A stretch of 64,000 nt of DNA from Hyphomicrobium_A sp964620915 (GCA_964620915.1 CAZUKP010000005.1:11676-75675); one strand, 5' to 3'. Positions 24,848-34,285 are shown, counted from the stretch's first letter. Translations and numbers: made by a program. Notes: a model not told the origin generated them from the sequence alone.

Positions 24848-25723
24848 TTACCAAGTCAGCGCTGTCATCGCCGCGATGGGCCGCGGACCATCCGGCGGAA
24901 AGAGCTTATCGAGAAGATCGCCATCGAGCTCGTTTGCCACATGGACACCGCTGGCGACAAAGACCGCGCGGACGCCCACTGCTACCGCGCCTGCGATATC
25001 CGTGTGAATACCATCGCCGATGGCAAGCAAGTGCGAACGCCCAGAACTTCCCGCCTTGATCGACTCCAATGTGTCGAAGGCCACCTCGTAGATTGGTGGA
25101 TAGGGCTTGCCCGCGTAAAACACGCGCCCGCCGAGCTGCTCGTAGGCCTTTGCCAATGCGCCGGCACAGTAGATCAATTTACCACCGCGCTCGACGCGCA
25201 CATCAGGGTTGGCGCAGATCATCGGCAAGTCGTGCGCCGCCAGATCAGCCAAGCGCTCGGCATAATGCTCGGGTGTCTCGCGCGTATCATCGAAGAGCCC
25301 CGTGCACACGATGGCGGAAGCTGCTTCCGCTTCGGATCGCTCGACGTCGAGGCCGGCAAAGATCGGAAGATCACGCTCGGGACCAAGGTGCACAACAGCG
25401 CCGCCGGAATGCGCGCGGATCATCGAGCGCGCAACATCACCAGAGCTCACAATCGCGTCCCATGTCGTGCGGGGAACACCTATGCGGTCAAGTTGTTGAG
25501 CAACGGCTTCGCGCGGTCGCGGCGAGTTAGAGAGCAGGATGACGATGCCGCCAGCCTCACGAAAGCGCTCACATGCGCGGCAAGCGCTCTCGAACGGCAC
25601 GACACCATTGTGCATCACCCCCCAGATGTCCGTGAGCCACGCGCTCGCATCTCGTGCGAGGGGCGCGATCGACTTTAGGACCGGAATAGGCGGTGCGGAT
25701 TGGACGCTTGAGACTTCAGGCAT
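24848..25723 (-). CDS. TIGR01459-type class IIA HAD hydrolase
   Basis: The 291-residue cytoplasmic protein belongs to the NagD-like HAD phosphatases. DIWGVMHNGVVPF is motif I, with only the first Asp of the usual DxD kept, as is typical for this alphaproteobacterial subfamily. Motif II is ILLSNSPRP, the Lys is in VFYAGKPYPPIYE, and motif IV is LLAIGDGIHTDIAGA. The substrate is unknown. It lies 66 bases upstream of uvrC on the same strand and may be co-transcribed. Confidence 0.88.
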   Translation of the reverse strand: MPEVSSVQSAPPIPVLKSIAPLARDASAWLTDIWGVMHNGVVPFESACRACERFREAGGIVILLSNSPRPREAVAQQLDRIGVPRTTWDAIVSSGDVARSMIRAHSGGAVVHLGPERDLPIFAGLDVERSEAEAASAIVCTGLFDDTRETPEHYAERLADLAAHDLPMICANPDVRVERGGKLIYCAGALAKAYEQLGGRVFYAGKPYPPIYEVAFDTLESIKAGSSGRSHLLAIGDGIHTDIAGAVAVGVRAVFVASGVHVANELDGDLLDKLFPPDGPRPIAAMTALTW

Positions 25724-25754
25724 GCCGTCTGCCTAACGGCAGCCGGACCAAAGC

Positions 25755-27389
25755 TCAAGCCGCAGCAATCCCAGTCCTGGGCCGCTTCTGCGCCTGGGTG
25801 GCCCGCGCAGAGGGCGAAAAGTGGTGCCCAGCTCCGAGACGGACACCCAATTCGGCGACCCGCGCATGGGTGGTCGGATCATTGATATGATCGACGATCG
25901 GCGTCAGCCCGATTGCTTCCAAATCGCGGCACAGATCGCTGGGCGACGCCTCGCCGCTCCAGGCTGAGAACCCGTCGAGCAAAATGGCGGCATCAAGCTT
26001 GGCAAATGCAAAGCCTGCGTCTTTCAGAGATTGGAAGTCAAAGTCGGAATCGGAGATCTCGCTCAATGCGAAACGGAAGCCTAGGTCGCGCATGTCGGTG
26101 AGCGTCGACCATTCTTTGTCGCCGAATGAGCTGACTTCCGTCTGCCTTAACGTTAGCACCAGTTGGTGGGCAATCTCCTCGTGCTCGCGGTAGATGTTGG
26201 CGAGTTCATCAAGGAACTGATCAGACGCCAGCGACTCGCCTGCAACGCTGCAGAAAACGGAGTGCCTGCTTCCGTTGGCAGCCAGAGAGCGGGCAACGTC
26301 GGCAACGCGCTTGATTCCGGCGCTATCGATCAGCGGCAAGATACCAGTCTTGGCCAAGCCTTCATCGCCAGCGGACACCGCCATGGCGGTGCCTCGCAAA
26401 TCAATCAGCCGAACATGCACCTCGTAGTGCTCAGCTCCCCTGTCGGCCAATCGTGCAATCGGTCTCGTATGGACGTCCACACGCCCCGCGGAGACGGCAT
26501 CCGCCAGAGTAGACAATCTTACGTGCGTGGGTGCGATCGGTGGGGGCGCCCCGGTCTTATTTTTGGTCGGAATCGCAGGCGACAACTTGGCCTCCGCCGC
26601 ACGCATGGTGGTTGCGGTTGACTGCAAGGCATCGACGGAGGATTTGAGCACACTCGCACGCTCTTCTTCTGTGCTCAGCTTGCTGCCCTCTGGCGGCCCT
26701 TCACCGAGGCCGACGTCGCCGGCGAGCTTGTCGATAGCTCCCTGCATCGATTCAAGGTCAGCCTCTCGGGCCCGGCCAGGCAGCGGCGGCGGTTTCGAGA
26801 CGTCTTGAGGCTCACGTCCCTTAGGCTCGACGCTCGGCCGGAAGGCCCAATAGTCGTGCATGGGATCGGGCGCGACCGATGTTCCCGGCCAATCCGGCAA
26901 AGTCGGTTCTTGCGGCTTCCGAGGTGCCTCAGGCCGCGCCGCGGCTGTTGGAATGCTAGGAGGACCCATAGTCTCAACGCCCTTGGGCGGAGACGCTTGG
27001 AGAGCGTCGCTGCCGCGCGATTGAGCTTCCAAACCCTTTGGGGTTCCCGTCGCTACTTCACGAGGAACCGGAGGCGGTCTGTGGGCCGACGCCGGCGATG
27101 CGCCGGTGCTTGGACCCGTCAGAGACTCGACTTGATCTTCCAGTCGCGCCACTTCCGCAACGAGCGCGTCAACGCGCTCAGAGCGACGATATAGGCTATG
27201 GAGCATCATCATTCCGACGTAGAGGCCCAGCGCCCCAACCAACGAAAGCCAGAATGCAACGCCGAATTGCAGGTAGGCGCCGACGAAGAAAGCGGCGGCA
27301 ACGAGAGTAATCGCCCCTTTCACGATGATGTCGCCGAAGCGACCGGTCGGACCTGAGGCAATAGAAAAGCTGTGTTGGATCATCGTCAT
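25755..27389 (-). CDS. membrane protein with degenerate EAL domain, TipF-like
   Basis: The 544-residue protein has two adjacent membrane helices at about 24-65 (ITLVAAAFFVGAYLQFGVAF, LSLVGALGLYVGMMML), a short coiled coil (RVDALVAEVARLEDQVESL), a long Pro/Ser-rich linker, and an EAL-like domain from about residue 305. Catalytic residues are lost: the DDFGTG position reads LSEISDSDF, KID reads AKLDA, and AEGVE reads VDHINDP. It cannot be an active phosphodiesterase but may bind c-di-GMP. The architecture (two TM, coiled coil, inactive EAL) matches Caulobacter TipF, which positions the flagellum; orthology is an inference. It lies 31 bases upstream of the HAD gene. Confidence 0.8.
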   Translation of the reverse strand: MTMIQHSFSIASGPTGRFGDIIVKGAITLVAAAFFVGAYLQFGVAFWLSLVGALGLYVGMMMLHSLYRRSERVDALVAEVARLEDQVESLTGPSTGASPASAHRPPPVPREVATGTPKGLEAQSRGSDALQASPPKGVETMGPPSIPTAAARPEAPRKPQEPTLPDWPGTSVAPDPMHDYWAFRPSVEPKGREPQDVSKPPPLPGRAREADLESMQGAIDKLAGDVGLGEGPPEGSKLSTEEERASVLKSSVDALQSTATTMRAAEAKLSPAIPTKNKTGAPPPIAPTHVRLSTLADAVSAGRVDVHTRPIARLADRGAEHYEVHVRLIDLRGTAMAVSAGDEGLAKTGILPLIDSAGIKRVADVARSLAANGSRHSVFCSVAGESLASDQFLDELANIYREHEEIAHQLVLTLRQTEVSSFGDKEWSTLTDMRDLGFRFALSEISDSDFDFQSLKDAGFAFAKLDAAILLDGFSAWSGEASPSDLCRDLEAIGLTPIVDHINDPTTHARVAELGVRLGAGHHFSPSARATQAQKRPRTGIAAA

Positions 27390-27740
27390 GGGGATAAAGC
27401 TTGCTGCCCTTGTCGATTCGCTATGGGAAAAGCTTTTCGCCCAGTCGTAGGCAACGCAATGATGGCAAAGCCACTTTCACCAGCTTTCTCCGCCGTAGAT
27501 GCAGAATCGGGCGCCTTTCGCCGTCGATAGTCGATTGGCGTGGCCGCACGCCCACACTCGGCAGGCGCACCTAGCGGTGATTCGCCTGGGGATTCCCGGT
27601 TAAAGCCCCATTCGCGCCTTGGATCGGTCAGCGCCAAACCAGAATCTGGCGGTTGTTTAGGAGTCGTTAGGCGAATCGGCGTGCTATTGTTGTGTCCGGG
27701 CGTTCCCTCGAAGTCCGGCGTAACCCGAAGGGAAGTCCAG
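27390..27740. other. divergent promoter region between the EAL and SDR genes
   Basis: 350 bases separating two divergent genes. I see no gene, repeat or named site. An upstream extension of the SDR frame to 27540 is open, but its composition (HSAGAPSGDSPGDSRLKPHS) is not that of an SDR. Confidence 0.4.
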
Positions 27741-28487
27741 ATGCTTATGACGGTTATTGGTCGAAATCCGAGCGCGTCCCTATTCGGTGAGATTGCAGGC
27801 GTACGCGTGCTGATCACCGGACTTTCGCCCACGTCTGGCGTCGACGTTGCACGCTCGTTTGCCGATCATCGGGCCCGGCTCGTGTTGCACACCGACCAAT
27901 CGACCCCGGAAACGGACGCACTTATTGAGTTACTCGCCGACACCGCCAGCGAGATCCAATCCTACACCAGCGCCTACGACGATCGACGCACAGCCGTGCG
28001 GTTTGCTCAACGCGCAGCCCAAGCGTTCGGCGGGCTCGACGCCGTCATCAACCTCATCCCCATCGCCGCAAGTGAATTGGAGGATCAGGTCAGCTTGGGC
28101 GACGTTGAGGGCATGATCTCAAACAAGCTCAACCTTCCGCTCCACATTACGAATGTAGCTGCAAACCGGATGCAGCTCACTCTCACTGAGGGTCTCATCC
28201 TGAATGTTATGACCATGCCAGCACCGCGCACCGCGGGAGAAGCTGCTCTTGCAGGCGTGGCACGCTCCGCTCTTGCGGACATGACCCGGCATCAGGCCGA
28301 TCAATGGTCGAGCAAGGGCATCCGAGTTAACGCAATCGGGCCGAACACCGGCATTACCGAAACGAACGCCCGACGAGCGACCGAGCCTGACATCGCGGCC
28401 TTGGCGCTATACCTCGCCTCAAAGCGCGGGCGCGCACTTACCGGCCACGTTTTCGATGCGGCAGGGGTCGCGGCGCGGCGTTGCTAG
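27741..28487 (+). CDS. short-chain dehydrogenase/reductase-like protein lacking the catalytic Tyr-Lys
   Basis: The 248-residue protein has an SDR Rossmann fold: GVRVLITGLSPTSGVDVARS at the nucleotide site, GLDAVINLIPI for the NAG-like strand, and WSSKGIRVNAIGPNTGITET. Where the YxxxK motif should stand the sequence reads TAGEAALAGVARSALADMT, without Tyr or Lys. It is therefore probably not an ordinary oxidoreductase; a binding or regulatory role is possible. The ATG at 27741 is chosen because GAAGGGAAG precedes it. Confidence 0.8.
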   Translation: MLMTVIGRNPSASLFGEIAGVRVLITGLSPTSGVDVARSFADHRARLVLHTDQSTPETDALIELLADTASEIQSYTSAYDDRRTAVRFAQRAAQAFGGLDAVINLIPIAASELEDQVSLGDVEGMISNKLNLPLHITNVAANRMQLTLTEGLILNVMTMPAPRTAGEAALAGVARSALADMTRHQADQWSSKGIRVNAIGPNTGITETNARRATEPDIAALALYLASKRGRALTGHVFDAAGVAARRC

Positions 28488-28507
28488 GACAAAGGCCTGC
28501 ATCGCCC

Positions 28508-29635
28508 TCAGGTTTTTTGAGGCTCGCTGTGTCGCGGGCCTGCAATCCCAAGCAGGTGGTCGAGGAGCACTGTGCGATTGCCCAGGTCCGCAATGTTCTC
28601 GCGTAGTTGAACCAGACCAAAATCGAATGTGAGCAACCGGATCACGTCTTCCATTGGCAACGCGCGCAGGGTCTGCCCATTACGCATTTGCTCGGTGGCA
28701 TCGGTCAGTTTTGCCAACGCCGCATCGATACCCGCCAGGTCCGATGCAAGTTTTGTCTCGTGAACTCCCTTCGAACGAAGCCTATCCCAAAGAGCCACCA
28801 CTTCATCGCGAAGCTCTTCCAACCCACCCCGAAGGTCGTCAAGGGCGCTTGCCGGAAGAGGTGAGGCAGCCGCGCGGGCGAGCATGAGCTCGGTGTGCCA
28901 CATTCGGCGTAGCACCGTTATAAGCGGCTCTGGATCAGGATTGTTGGCCAGAAACCCAGCCACCTCCGTCAACGCCTGATTTTTCAGCGCCTCGTTTGTT
29001 GATACCGCAGCTCGTATTTTCGCGTTGGCTTCGGCGATCGCGTCTTTGTCGTATTGTCCGGTGATTGCGGCCGTCAATACTCCGGCGAGCAGTTCGAAAT
29101 AGAGCGGCAGCGTCTTCGAAACGTGCCGTGCGAGCGATGGGCCCGCGCGGACCGGCAAGATCAAGACCATGACCGCGATTGCGACAACCGTACCGATCGT
29201 AACCTCGATCATCCGGTCGCCGGCAGACAGAAGCGGCGAGACATTGTGTGGCTGACCCAGAATGATGATAGCGGCGTTGACGCACGCAATGCGCATTGGC
29301 CCGCTCGTGGCCGCGAAATACGCCAGCACGAGCACCGTCACGAGAAGACCTATCAGCATTAACGACAGGACATCACCCGCAAGGAATGCTACCGCTCCCC
29401 CAACCACGACGCCTAGCAGGCTCCCCCACAACCAACTGAGGGCTTGGTCGAGCGAAGCTCCAATGTTGGCCTGAGTCACGAATATCGCTACGACCGCCGC
29501 CCAAAAGGCCTGAGGCATTCCGAAGAATTTGGCGATCAGGAACGCCAAACACGCTGCAATCGTTGTCTTTGCGGCCTGGCGGACACGGGGTTCCCTCCTG
29601 ATCCACCAGCCCAGCTTTGTTAAGACGTTCGTCAC
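28508..29635 (-). CDS. FUSC/aromatic acid exporter-family membrane protein
   Basis: The 375-residue protein has six hydrophobic segments in the first 170 residues (ACLAFLIAKFFGMPQAFWAA, LWGSLLGVVVGGAVAFLAG, LMLIGLLVTVLVLAYFAA, VTIGTVVAIAVMVLILPV) and a long soluble helical C-terminus. This is the half-size fusaric acid resistance/ArAE layout, a proton-driven exporter of aromatic acids by family. The GTG at 29635 is preferred because GGGGGGAG lies four bases upstream; the frame is open to 29704. The substrate is unknown. Confidence 0.82.
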   Translation of the reverse strand: MTNVLTKLGWWIRREPRVRQAAKTTIAACLAFLIAKFFGMPQAFWAAVVAIFVTQANIGASLDQALSWLWGSLLGVVVGGAVAFLAGDVLSLMLIGLLVTVLVLAYFAATSGPMRIACVNAAIIILGQPHNVSPLLSAGDRMIEVTIGTVVAIAVMVLILPVRAGPSLARHVSKTLPLYFELLAGVLTAAITGQYDKDAIAEANAKIRAAVSTNEALKNQALTEVAGFLANNPDPEPLITVLRRMWHTELMLARAAASPLPASALDDLRGGLEELRDEVVALWDRLRSKGVHETKLASDLAGIDAALAKLTDATEQMRNGQTLRALPMEDVIRLLTFDFGLVQLRENIADLGNRTVLLDHLLGIAGPRHSEPQKT

Positions 29636-29761
29636 GGTTCTCCCCCCTCGCACAGGACTGGTTAGCTTAAGCCAAACAGCCTTGTGAACGGATACGACGG
29701 CCACGTTCGCTTATCCGTCCCGCGCCGATGAGAGCACTCTGCAAATCCGCAGCTCTGATTC

Positions 29762-29828
29762 CTTGACATCCCAGCACCTGCCGCTTATCTCCTCCCCGCG
29801 GTTGGCACTCGCCACAACGAAGTGCTAA
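29762..29828 (+). promoter_or_regulatory. groE promoter: sigma-32-type promoter plus CIRCE operator
   Basis: CTTGAC at 29762-29767 and CTTATCT at 29784-29790, 16 bases apart, fit the alphaproteobacterial RpoH consensus. It also reads as TTGACA / TTATCT for the housekeeping sigma. Right after it comes TTGGCACTC-N9-AAGTGCTAA (29802-29828), one mismatch per arm from the HrcA-bound CIRCE element. groES starts 61 bases later. Dual control by heat-shock sigma and HrcA repressor is expected; hrcA is not in this window. Confidence 0.9.
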
Positions 29829-29889
29829 CGCATCCCCTCCCACTATCGGCCCGAAGTGGCCAAGCCTCTGAGCTGGAGCGATATTTCTC

Positions 29890-30177
29890 ATGAAGTTCCG
29901 TCCCTTACACGATCGCGTCGTCGTCAAGCGCCTCGACAGTGAAACGAAAACCGCCGGCGGGATCATCATCCCGGACACGGCAGCGGAGAAGCCGCAGCAG
30001 GGTGAGGTGGTCGCCGTCGGCCCCGGCATCCGCGACGAGTCCGGCAAGCTCATCGAAATCGGGGTCAAGGCGGGCAACAAGGTGCTGTTCGGCAAATGGA
30101 GCGGCACGGAAGTCAAGATCGACGGCCAAGAACTCCTCATCATGAAGGAGAGCGACATCATGGGTGTGCTGGAATAA
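29890..30177 (+). CDS. groES: co-chaperonin GroES
   Basis: The 95-residue protein has the normal GroES length and blocks: MKFRPLHDRVVVKRLDSE, the mobile loop TKTAGGIIIPDTAAEKPQQG, EVVAVGPG and LLIMKESDIMGVLE. It forms the heptameric lid of the GroEL chamber. It is first in the operon behind the CIRCE site. Confidence 0.99.
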   Translation: MKFRPLHDRVVVKRLDSETKTAGGIIIPDTAAEKPQQGEVVAVGPGIRDESGKLIEIGVKAGNKVLFGKWSGTEVKIDGQELLIMKESDIMGVLE

Positions 30178-30300
30178 GAGCCTCAAGACAGGCTGCCGGG
30201 TACCAATATGGCATCCATCCCGACACTCCTTAATCCCCAGGCGCAAAGGGCCCGTTAACCCAGCCCCCGCCGCAAGCCCCCTAATAGGAGACCAACATTC

Positions 30301-31947
30301 ATGTCTGCGAAAGACGTTCGCTTTTCGGTCGATGCGCGTGAGCGGATGCTCAAGGGCGTCGACACTCTTGCCAATGCAGTGAAAGTGACGCTCGGCCCCA
30401 AGGGTCGCAACGTCGTTATCGAAAAGTCGTTTGGCGCGCCGCGCACGACCAAGGACGGCGTCACCGTCGCTAAGGAGATCGAACTTGAGGACAAGTTCGA
30501 GAACATGGGCGCGCAAATGGTCCGCGAAGTTGCTCAAAAGACCAACGACCTGGCCGGCGATGGAACGACAACGGCCACCGTGCTTGCCCAGTCGATCGTA
30601 CGCGAAGGTCTTAAGGCCGTCGCCGCTGGCATGAACCCGATGGACCTCAAGCGCGGCATCGACAAGGCCGTCATTCAAGTCGTCGAGGAGATCGCCAAGC
30701 GCTCCAAGAAGATCAAGAACTCTGGCGAAATTGCACAGGTCGGAACGATCTCTGCCAATGGCGAGAAAGAGATCGGCGACATGATCGCCGAGGCCATGCA
30801 AAAGGTCGGCAATGAGGGCGTAATCACCGTCGAAGAAGCCAAGAGCCTGGCGACCGAACTCGACGTCGTCGAGGGCATGCAGTTCGACCGCGGATATCTC
30901 TCGCCCTATTTCGTGACCAACGCAGAGAAAATGGTCGCTGAACTCGAAGATCCATACATCCTCATTCACGAGAACAAGCTATCCAACCTGCAGCAGCTCC
31001 TGCCGGTACTTGAGTCCGTGGTGCAGACGGGCAAGCCGCTACTCATCATCGCAGAAGAGGTCGAAGGCGAGGCGCTGGCCACGCTCGTCGTCAACAAGCT
31101 GCGTGGTGGGCTGAAAGTTGCTGCCGTCAAGGCGCCCGGCTTCGGTGACCGCCGCAAAGCCATGCTGCAGGATATCGCTGTTCTCACCGGCGGCCAGACG
31201 GTCTCCGAAGACCTCGGCATCAAGCTGGAGAACGTCACGCTCGACATGCTTGGCCGTGCGAAGCGCGTATCGATCACGAAAGAGGACACGACCATCGTCG
31301 ACGGCGCGGGCAAGAAGAAGGACATCGAGGCCCGGGTCAACCAGATCAAGATCCAGATCGACGAGACGACCTCCGAGTACGACCGCGAAAAGCTGCAGGA
31401 GCGTCTGGCAAAGCTCGCCGGCGGCGTTGCCGTCATCAGGGTTGGCGGCGCCACTGAGGTTGAGGTGAAGGAGCGCAAGGATCGCGTCGATGACGCGCTC
31501 AACGCCACGCGTGCCGCTGTTGAAGAGGGTGTTGTCCCGGGCGGTGGCGTAATGCTCCTCAAGGCAAGTGCAGCGATTGACGTTGAAGGCGAGAACCACG
31601 ACCAAGACGCAGGCATTGCCATCGTCAAGAAGGCGCTACAGGCCCCAATCCGCCAGATCGCGGACAATGCGGGCGTCGAGGGTTCGATCGTCGTCGGCAA
31701 AGTGCTGGAGTCTCGCGGGCAGGCCTTTGGCTATGATGCTCAAAATGATGAGTATGGTGACATGCTCGAAAAGGGCATCATCGATCCCGCCAAGGTCGTC
31801 CGTGTTGCACTTCAGGACGCAGCATCGGTTGCAGGCCTGATGGTCACCACTGAGGCGGCCGTCGCCGAAATGCCGAAGAAGGACGACGCCGGGGGCCCGA
31901 TGCCGGGCGGCATGGGTGGCATGGGCGGCATGGGCGGCATGATGTAA
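30301..31947 (+). CDS. groL: chaperonin GroEL
   Basis: The 548-residue protein is a full-length 60-kDa chaperonin. Recognisable parts are KVTLGPKGRNVVIEKSFGAP, the ATP-binding DLAGDGTTTATVLAQSI, the apical domain with EDPYILIHENKLSNLQ, EEGVVPGGGVMLL, and the Gly-Met repeat tail GGMGGMGGMGGMM. It lies 123 bases after groES in the same operon. No second copy is present here. Confidence 0.99.
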   Translation: MSAKDVRFSVDARERMLKGVDTLANAVKVTLGPKGRNVVIEKSFGAPRTTKDGVTVAKEIELEDKFENMGAQMVREVAQKTNDLAGDGTTTATVLAQSIVREGLKAVAAGMNPMDLKRGIDKAVIQVVEEIAKRSKKIKNSGEIAQVGTISANGEKEIGDMIAEAMQKVGNEGVITVEEAKSLATELDVVEGMQFDRGYLSPYFVTNAEKMVAELEDPYILIHENKLSNLQQLLPVLESVVQTGKPLLIIAEEVEGEALATLVVNKLRGGLKVAAVKAPGFGDRRKAMLQDIAVLTGGQTVSEDLGIKLENVTLDMLGRAKRVSITKEDTTIVDGAGKKKDIEARVNQIKIQIDETTSEYDREKLQERLAKLAGGVAVIRVGGATEVEVKERKDRVDDALNATRAAVEEGVVPGGGVMLLKASAAIDVEGENHDQDAGIAIVKKALQAPIRQIADNAGVEGSIVVGKVLESRGQAFGYDAQNDEYGDMLEKGIIDPAKVVRVALQDAASVAGLMVTTEAAVAEMPKKDDAGGPMPGGMGGMGGMGGMM

Positions 31948-31982
31948 GGCGCCGCTCACCGCAGAACCTTTGGAATGACAAA

Positions 31983-32010
31983 CCGCCCGCGGCAAGCCGC
32001 GGGCGGTTTT
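31983..32010 (+). terminator. intrinsic terminator of the groE operon
   Basis: A perfect 10-base stem CCGCCCGCGG / CCGCGGGCGG with loop CAAG is followed by TTTT, 36 bases after the groL stop. Confidence 0.93.
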
Positions 32011-32066
32011 CGTTGGACACTTGGCGGCGTCGCGCCGTGCACGACTGCGATTGCAGTAAACAGTAT

Positions 32067-32849
32067 CTATTTGAGCACTTCCTGGGCGTCCCAGCCAAAC
32101 GCTTGAAGGTTTGTGGGAATCGCACCCTTCACCGAAGCCTCTTGCTCTGGCTCCGGGGATTTCGGCATTCTCTGCGCGCTCTCGACTTCCGGCCTTGGTC
32201 GCGCCGCTGCTGTTTTTGTGCGCACCGCAGGAGTATTGCGAATACTTTCCTTGGCGACAGCTGCTCGTTGAGGTTTAGCAGAGGGAGCCTGAATGGGCAG
32301 CGCCGGACCTGGGATGACTTTGGACATGTCGCGCGAGGCTCGTTCACCGTTGGTCGGCTCGGATGGTCGAACGGCGGCCTCGTGAATTGCGGCAGGCGCC
32401 TGCTGGACTGCCTCGCGAGCCGCAATCGCATTGCTAGCCAGGTTCGCTTGGTCGTCTCCCGCCTGTTCGGCCGCATCCTCAGCGTTGAAGCGCCGGCTCA
32501 ATTCCTCAGCGCGCCGCCTGACAGCTTGGGACTTCGAAATGACGGCTTCCGTTCTGTCAAGATTCAAAGGCTCTGCTGAAACTGTCCCTACAGCATTTGG
32601 CTCGTGACTTTCAGCGGGGGCACCCAAGCGATACGGCGCAGAAATTTCTCGCTCGCTTTTTCCACCACTGAAAATGTCCTGGAGGCTCGGAAGGCGTGCA
32701 CCATCGAAGAACGAGGGAAAGTCAATTGCCTGAGAGGATTGCTGTACCGATCCAGTCTGGCTGGCGTCCATCGCGGACGCTGGGCCAGCAAGTCCCAAGC
32801 TGAAAGCTAGAACCGCACCGCATGCTGCGGCATTTCCAGTTATTCTCAT
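32067..32849 (-). CDS. secreted protein of unknown function, Ala/Pro/Glu-rich
   Basis: The 260-residue product has a signal peptide (ITGNAAACGAVLAFSLGLAG, cleavage near ASA). The mature protein is largely low complexity and charged, with a possible helical stretch SQAVRRRAEELSRRFNAEDA and a distinct tail, IPTNLQAFGWDAQEVLK. No known domain is recognised. The ATG at 32849 is preferred over an upstream in-frame start at 32864 because it gives a better n-region. It is convergent with groL. Confidence 0.65.
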   Translation of the reverse strand: MRITGNAAACGAVLAFSLGLAGPASAMDASQTGSVQQSSQAIDFPSFFDGARLPSLQDIFSGGKSEREISAPYRLGAPAESHEPNAVGTVSAEPLNLDRTEAVISKSQAVRRRAEELSRRFNAEDAAEQAGDDQANLASNAIAAREAVQQAPAAIHEAAVRPSEPTNGERASRDMSKVIPGPALPIQAPSAKPQRAAVAKESIRNTPAVRTKTAAARPRPEVESAQRMPKSPEPEQEASVKGAIPTNLQAFGWDAQEVLK

Positions 32850-33367
32850 GAGCTCGCACCCCACAATTGCATTGCATCAGCAAATGGCGGACGTGCCCCC
32901 CTCGTGCCTGCGCCATAGGTTGCATAAACAGTTGCCACTGCTCGACCGGAACGCGCACCGAGCCGCAGCCAACACAACAACGCGTGAACTTTGAACATCC
33001 CCCAATTCCAATTCCGTGGTGCAAAGCCGCTAAGGCTCTTTGGATAACCCGATCTGCGCGACCGCTTCCGGCCACGAGTACGCGGGCTCCTTCACCACTT
33101 GTCCCACCCTTTAACACCGCGACAGACACACCATTCTGTGGATGTGTCCGCTCCCTGCGGTTCAGCCAAAATATCAATGGCCTAGAAGGCAAGATGATGG
33201 CACGGAGCAGGGGGGCAGTTTGGCTCGTGCCGTACTAAAGCGAGGTTTGATTGCCATTCGGCACGCAAGGACGGATGATTTACACAGTTGATTGACTACA
33301 TTCACCCGTGGGGCGTTCGGCTTCGCTAGCAACGTGCGAGCGGGCAGCCTGCCTCGGGAGCGGTTTT
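32850..33367. other. divergent intergenic region before the fds regulator
   Basis: 518 bases between a minus-strand secreted-protein gene and the plus-strand LysR gene. A 156-codon minus-strand frame (33192-32722) overlaps the secreted gene and looks accidental. It should hold promoters for both genes, but I cannot place them with confidence. Confidence 0.4.
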
Positions 33368-34285
33368 ATGGACATCCGGCAACTTCAATATCTCGCAGCG
33401 CTCGCGCGCGAGAAGCATTTTACGCGCGCGGCTGCCGCATGCAACGTCACGCAGCCCACGCTATCGGGCCGTATTCGGCAGCTCGAGCTGGAGCTGGAGG
33501 TTCCAATCGTCGAGCGCGGGCAGCGCTACCGCGGGCTGACCCCAGAGGGCGAACGCGTCCTCAAGTGGGCGCACGTCATCTTGAAGAACTGGCAGGCCAT
33601 GCAGGAGGAACTTGGGCACCTGAAGGACCACGATAGTGGGCTTTTGGGGAGGATTGTTATTGGTGGTATTCCTTCCTCGCTCCCCATGATCCCGCTTCTG
33701 ACGAAGAAGATCAGAGCGCGCCATCCCGGCATCGACTACACCGTGCTGTCACAGAGCTCCGAAGAGATCCTTCGGGCGCTCTCCGATTTCTCAATTGATG
33801 TTGGGATTACCTACCTCGACAACGAGCCCATCGATGGCTTGGTCGCAACGCCGCTCTATGTGGAACGCTACTGCCTGTTTGTCGGCGAGAAGCACCCGCT
33901 CGCCAAGCGGGATTCGGTCACCTGGAAGGAGGCCTCACAAGAGCCCCTCTGCCTACTAACGCCCAACATGCAAAACAGGCGCATCATCGATCGCGCGTTT
34001 GAAACCGCGAATTGTCAAGCCGTGCCCCGGCTGGAGACAAATTCCGTCATCAATCTTTGCTCAAATGTTCGACTGATGGGACTAGCGAGCATCATGCCAC
34101 AGTTCATGCTCGAGGTTCTTGGCGTTATGTCCGGCTTTCAAGCCATCCCGCTCGACGAACCGAAGGTCGAACACAGCGTGGGGTTGGTTGTTGCGGATCG
34201 GGACCCAATATCACCTTTAATTGAGGCTCTACGTGAATCGGCCACCTGGCTCACCCCCGAAAAGATCGGAGCTCAGGCCGATTGA
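33368..34285 (+). CDS. LysR-family regulator next to the formate dehydrogenase operon
   Basis: The 305-residue protein has an N-terminal HTH (MDIRQLQYLAALAREKHFTR, AAAACNVTQPTLSGRIRQLE) and a LysR effector domain (GRIVIGGIPSSLPMIPLLTK, FSIDVGITYLDNEPIDG). It is not close to the three paralogues at 8-12 kb. It lies 159 bases upstream of fdsG on the same strand, the position of FdsR in Cupriavidus and related bacteria, so formate-responsive control of the operon is likely. The ATG at 33368 starts the canonical LysR N-terminus. Confidence 0.9.
   Translation: MDIRQLQYLAALAREKHFTRAAAACNVTQPTLSGRIRQLELELEVPIVERGQRYRGLTPEGERVLKWAHVILKNWQAMQEELGHLKDHDSGLLGRIVIGGIPSSLPMIPLLTKKIRARHPGIDYTVLSQSSEEILRALSDFSIDVGITYLDNEPIDGLVATPLYVERYCLFVGEKHPLAKRDSVTWKEASQEPLCLLTPNMQNRRIIDRAFETANCQAVPRLETNSVINLCSNVRLMGLASIMPQFMLEVLGVMSGFQAIPLDEPKVEHSVGLVVADRDPISPLIEALRESATWLTPEKIGAQAD

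Noticed and set aside
29905..30969. 354-codon minus-strand frame opposite groES-groL
   Set aside because: Spans two well-defined genes and the gap between them on the other strand; no ribosome site or recognisable domain.
32722..33192. 156-codon minus-strand frame with many Cys
   Set aside because: Overlaps the signal-peptide gene start and shows no conserved spacing of the Cys residues.
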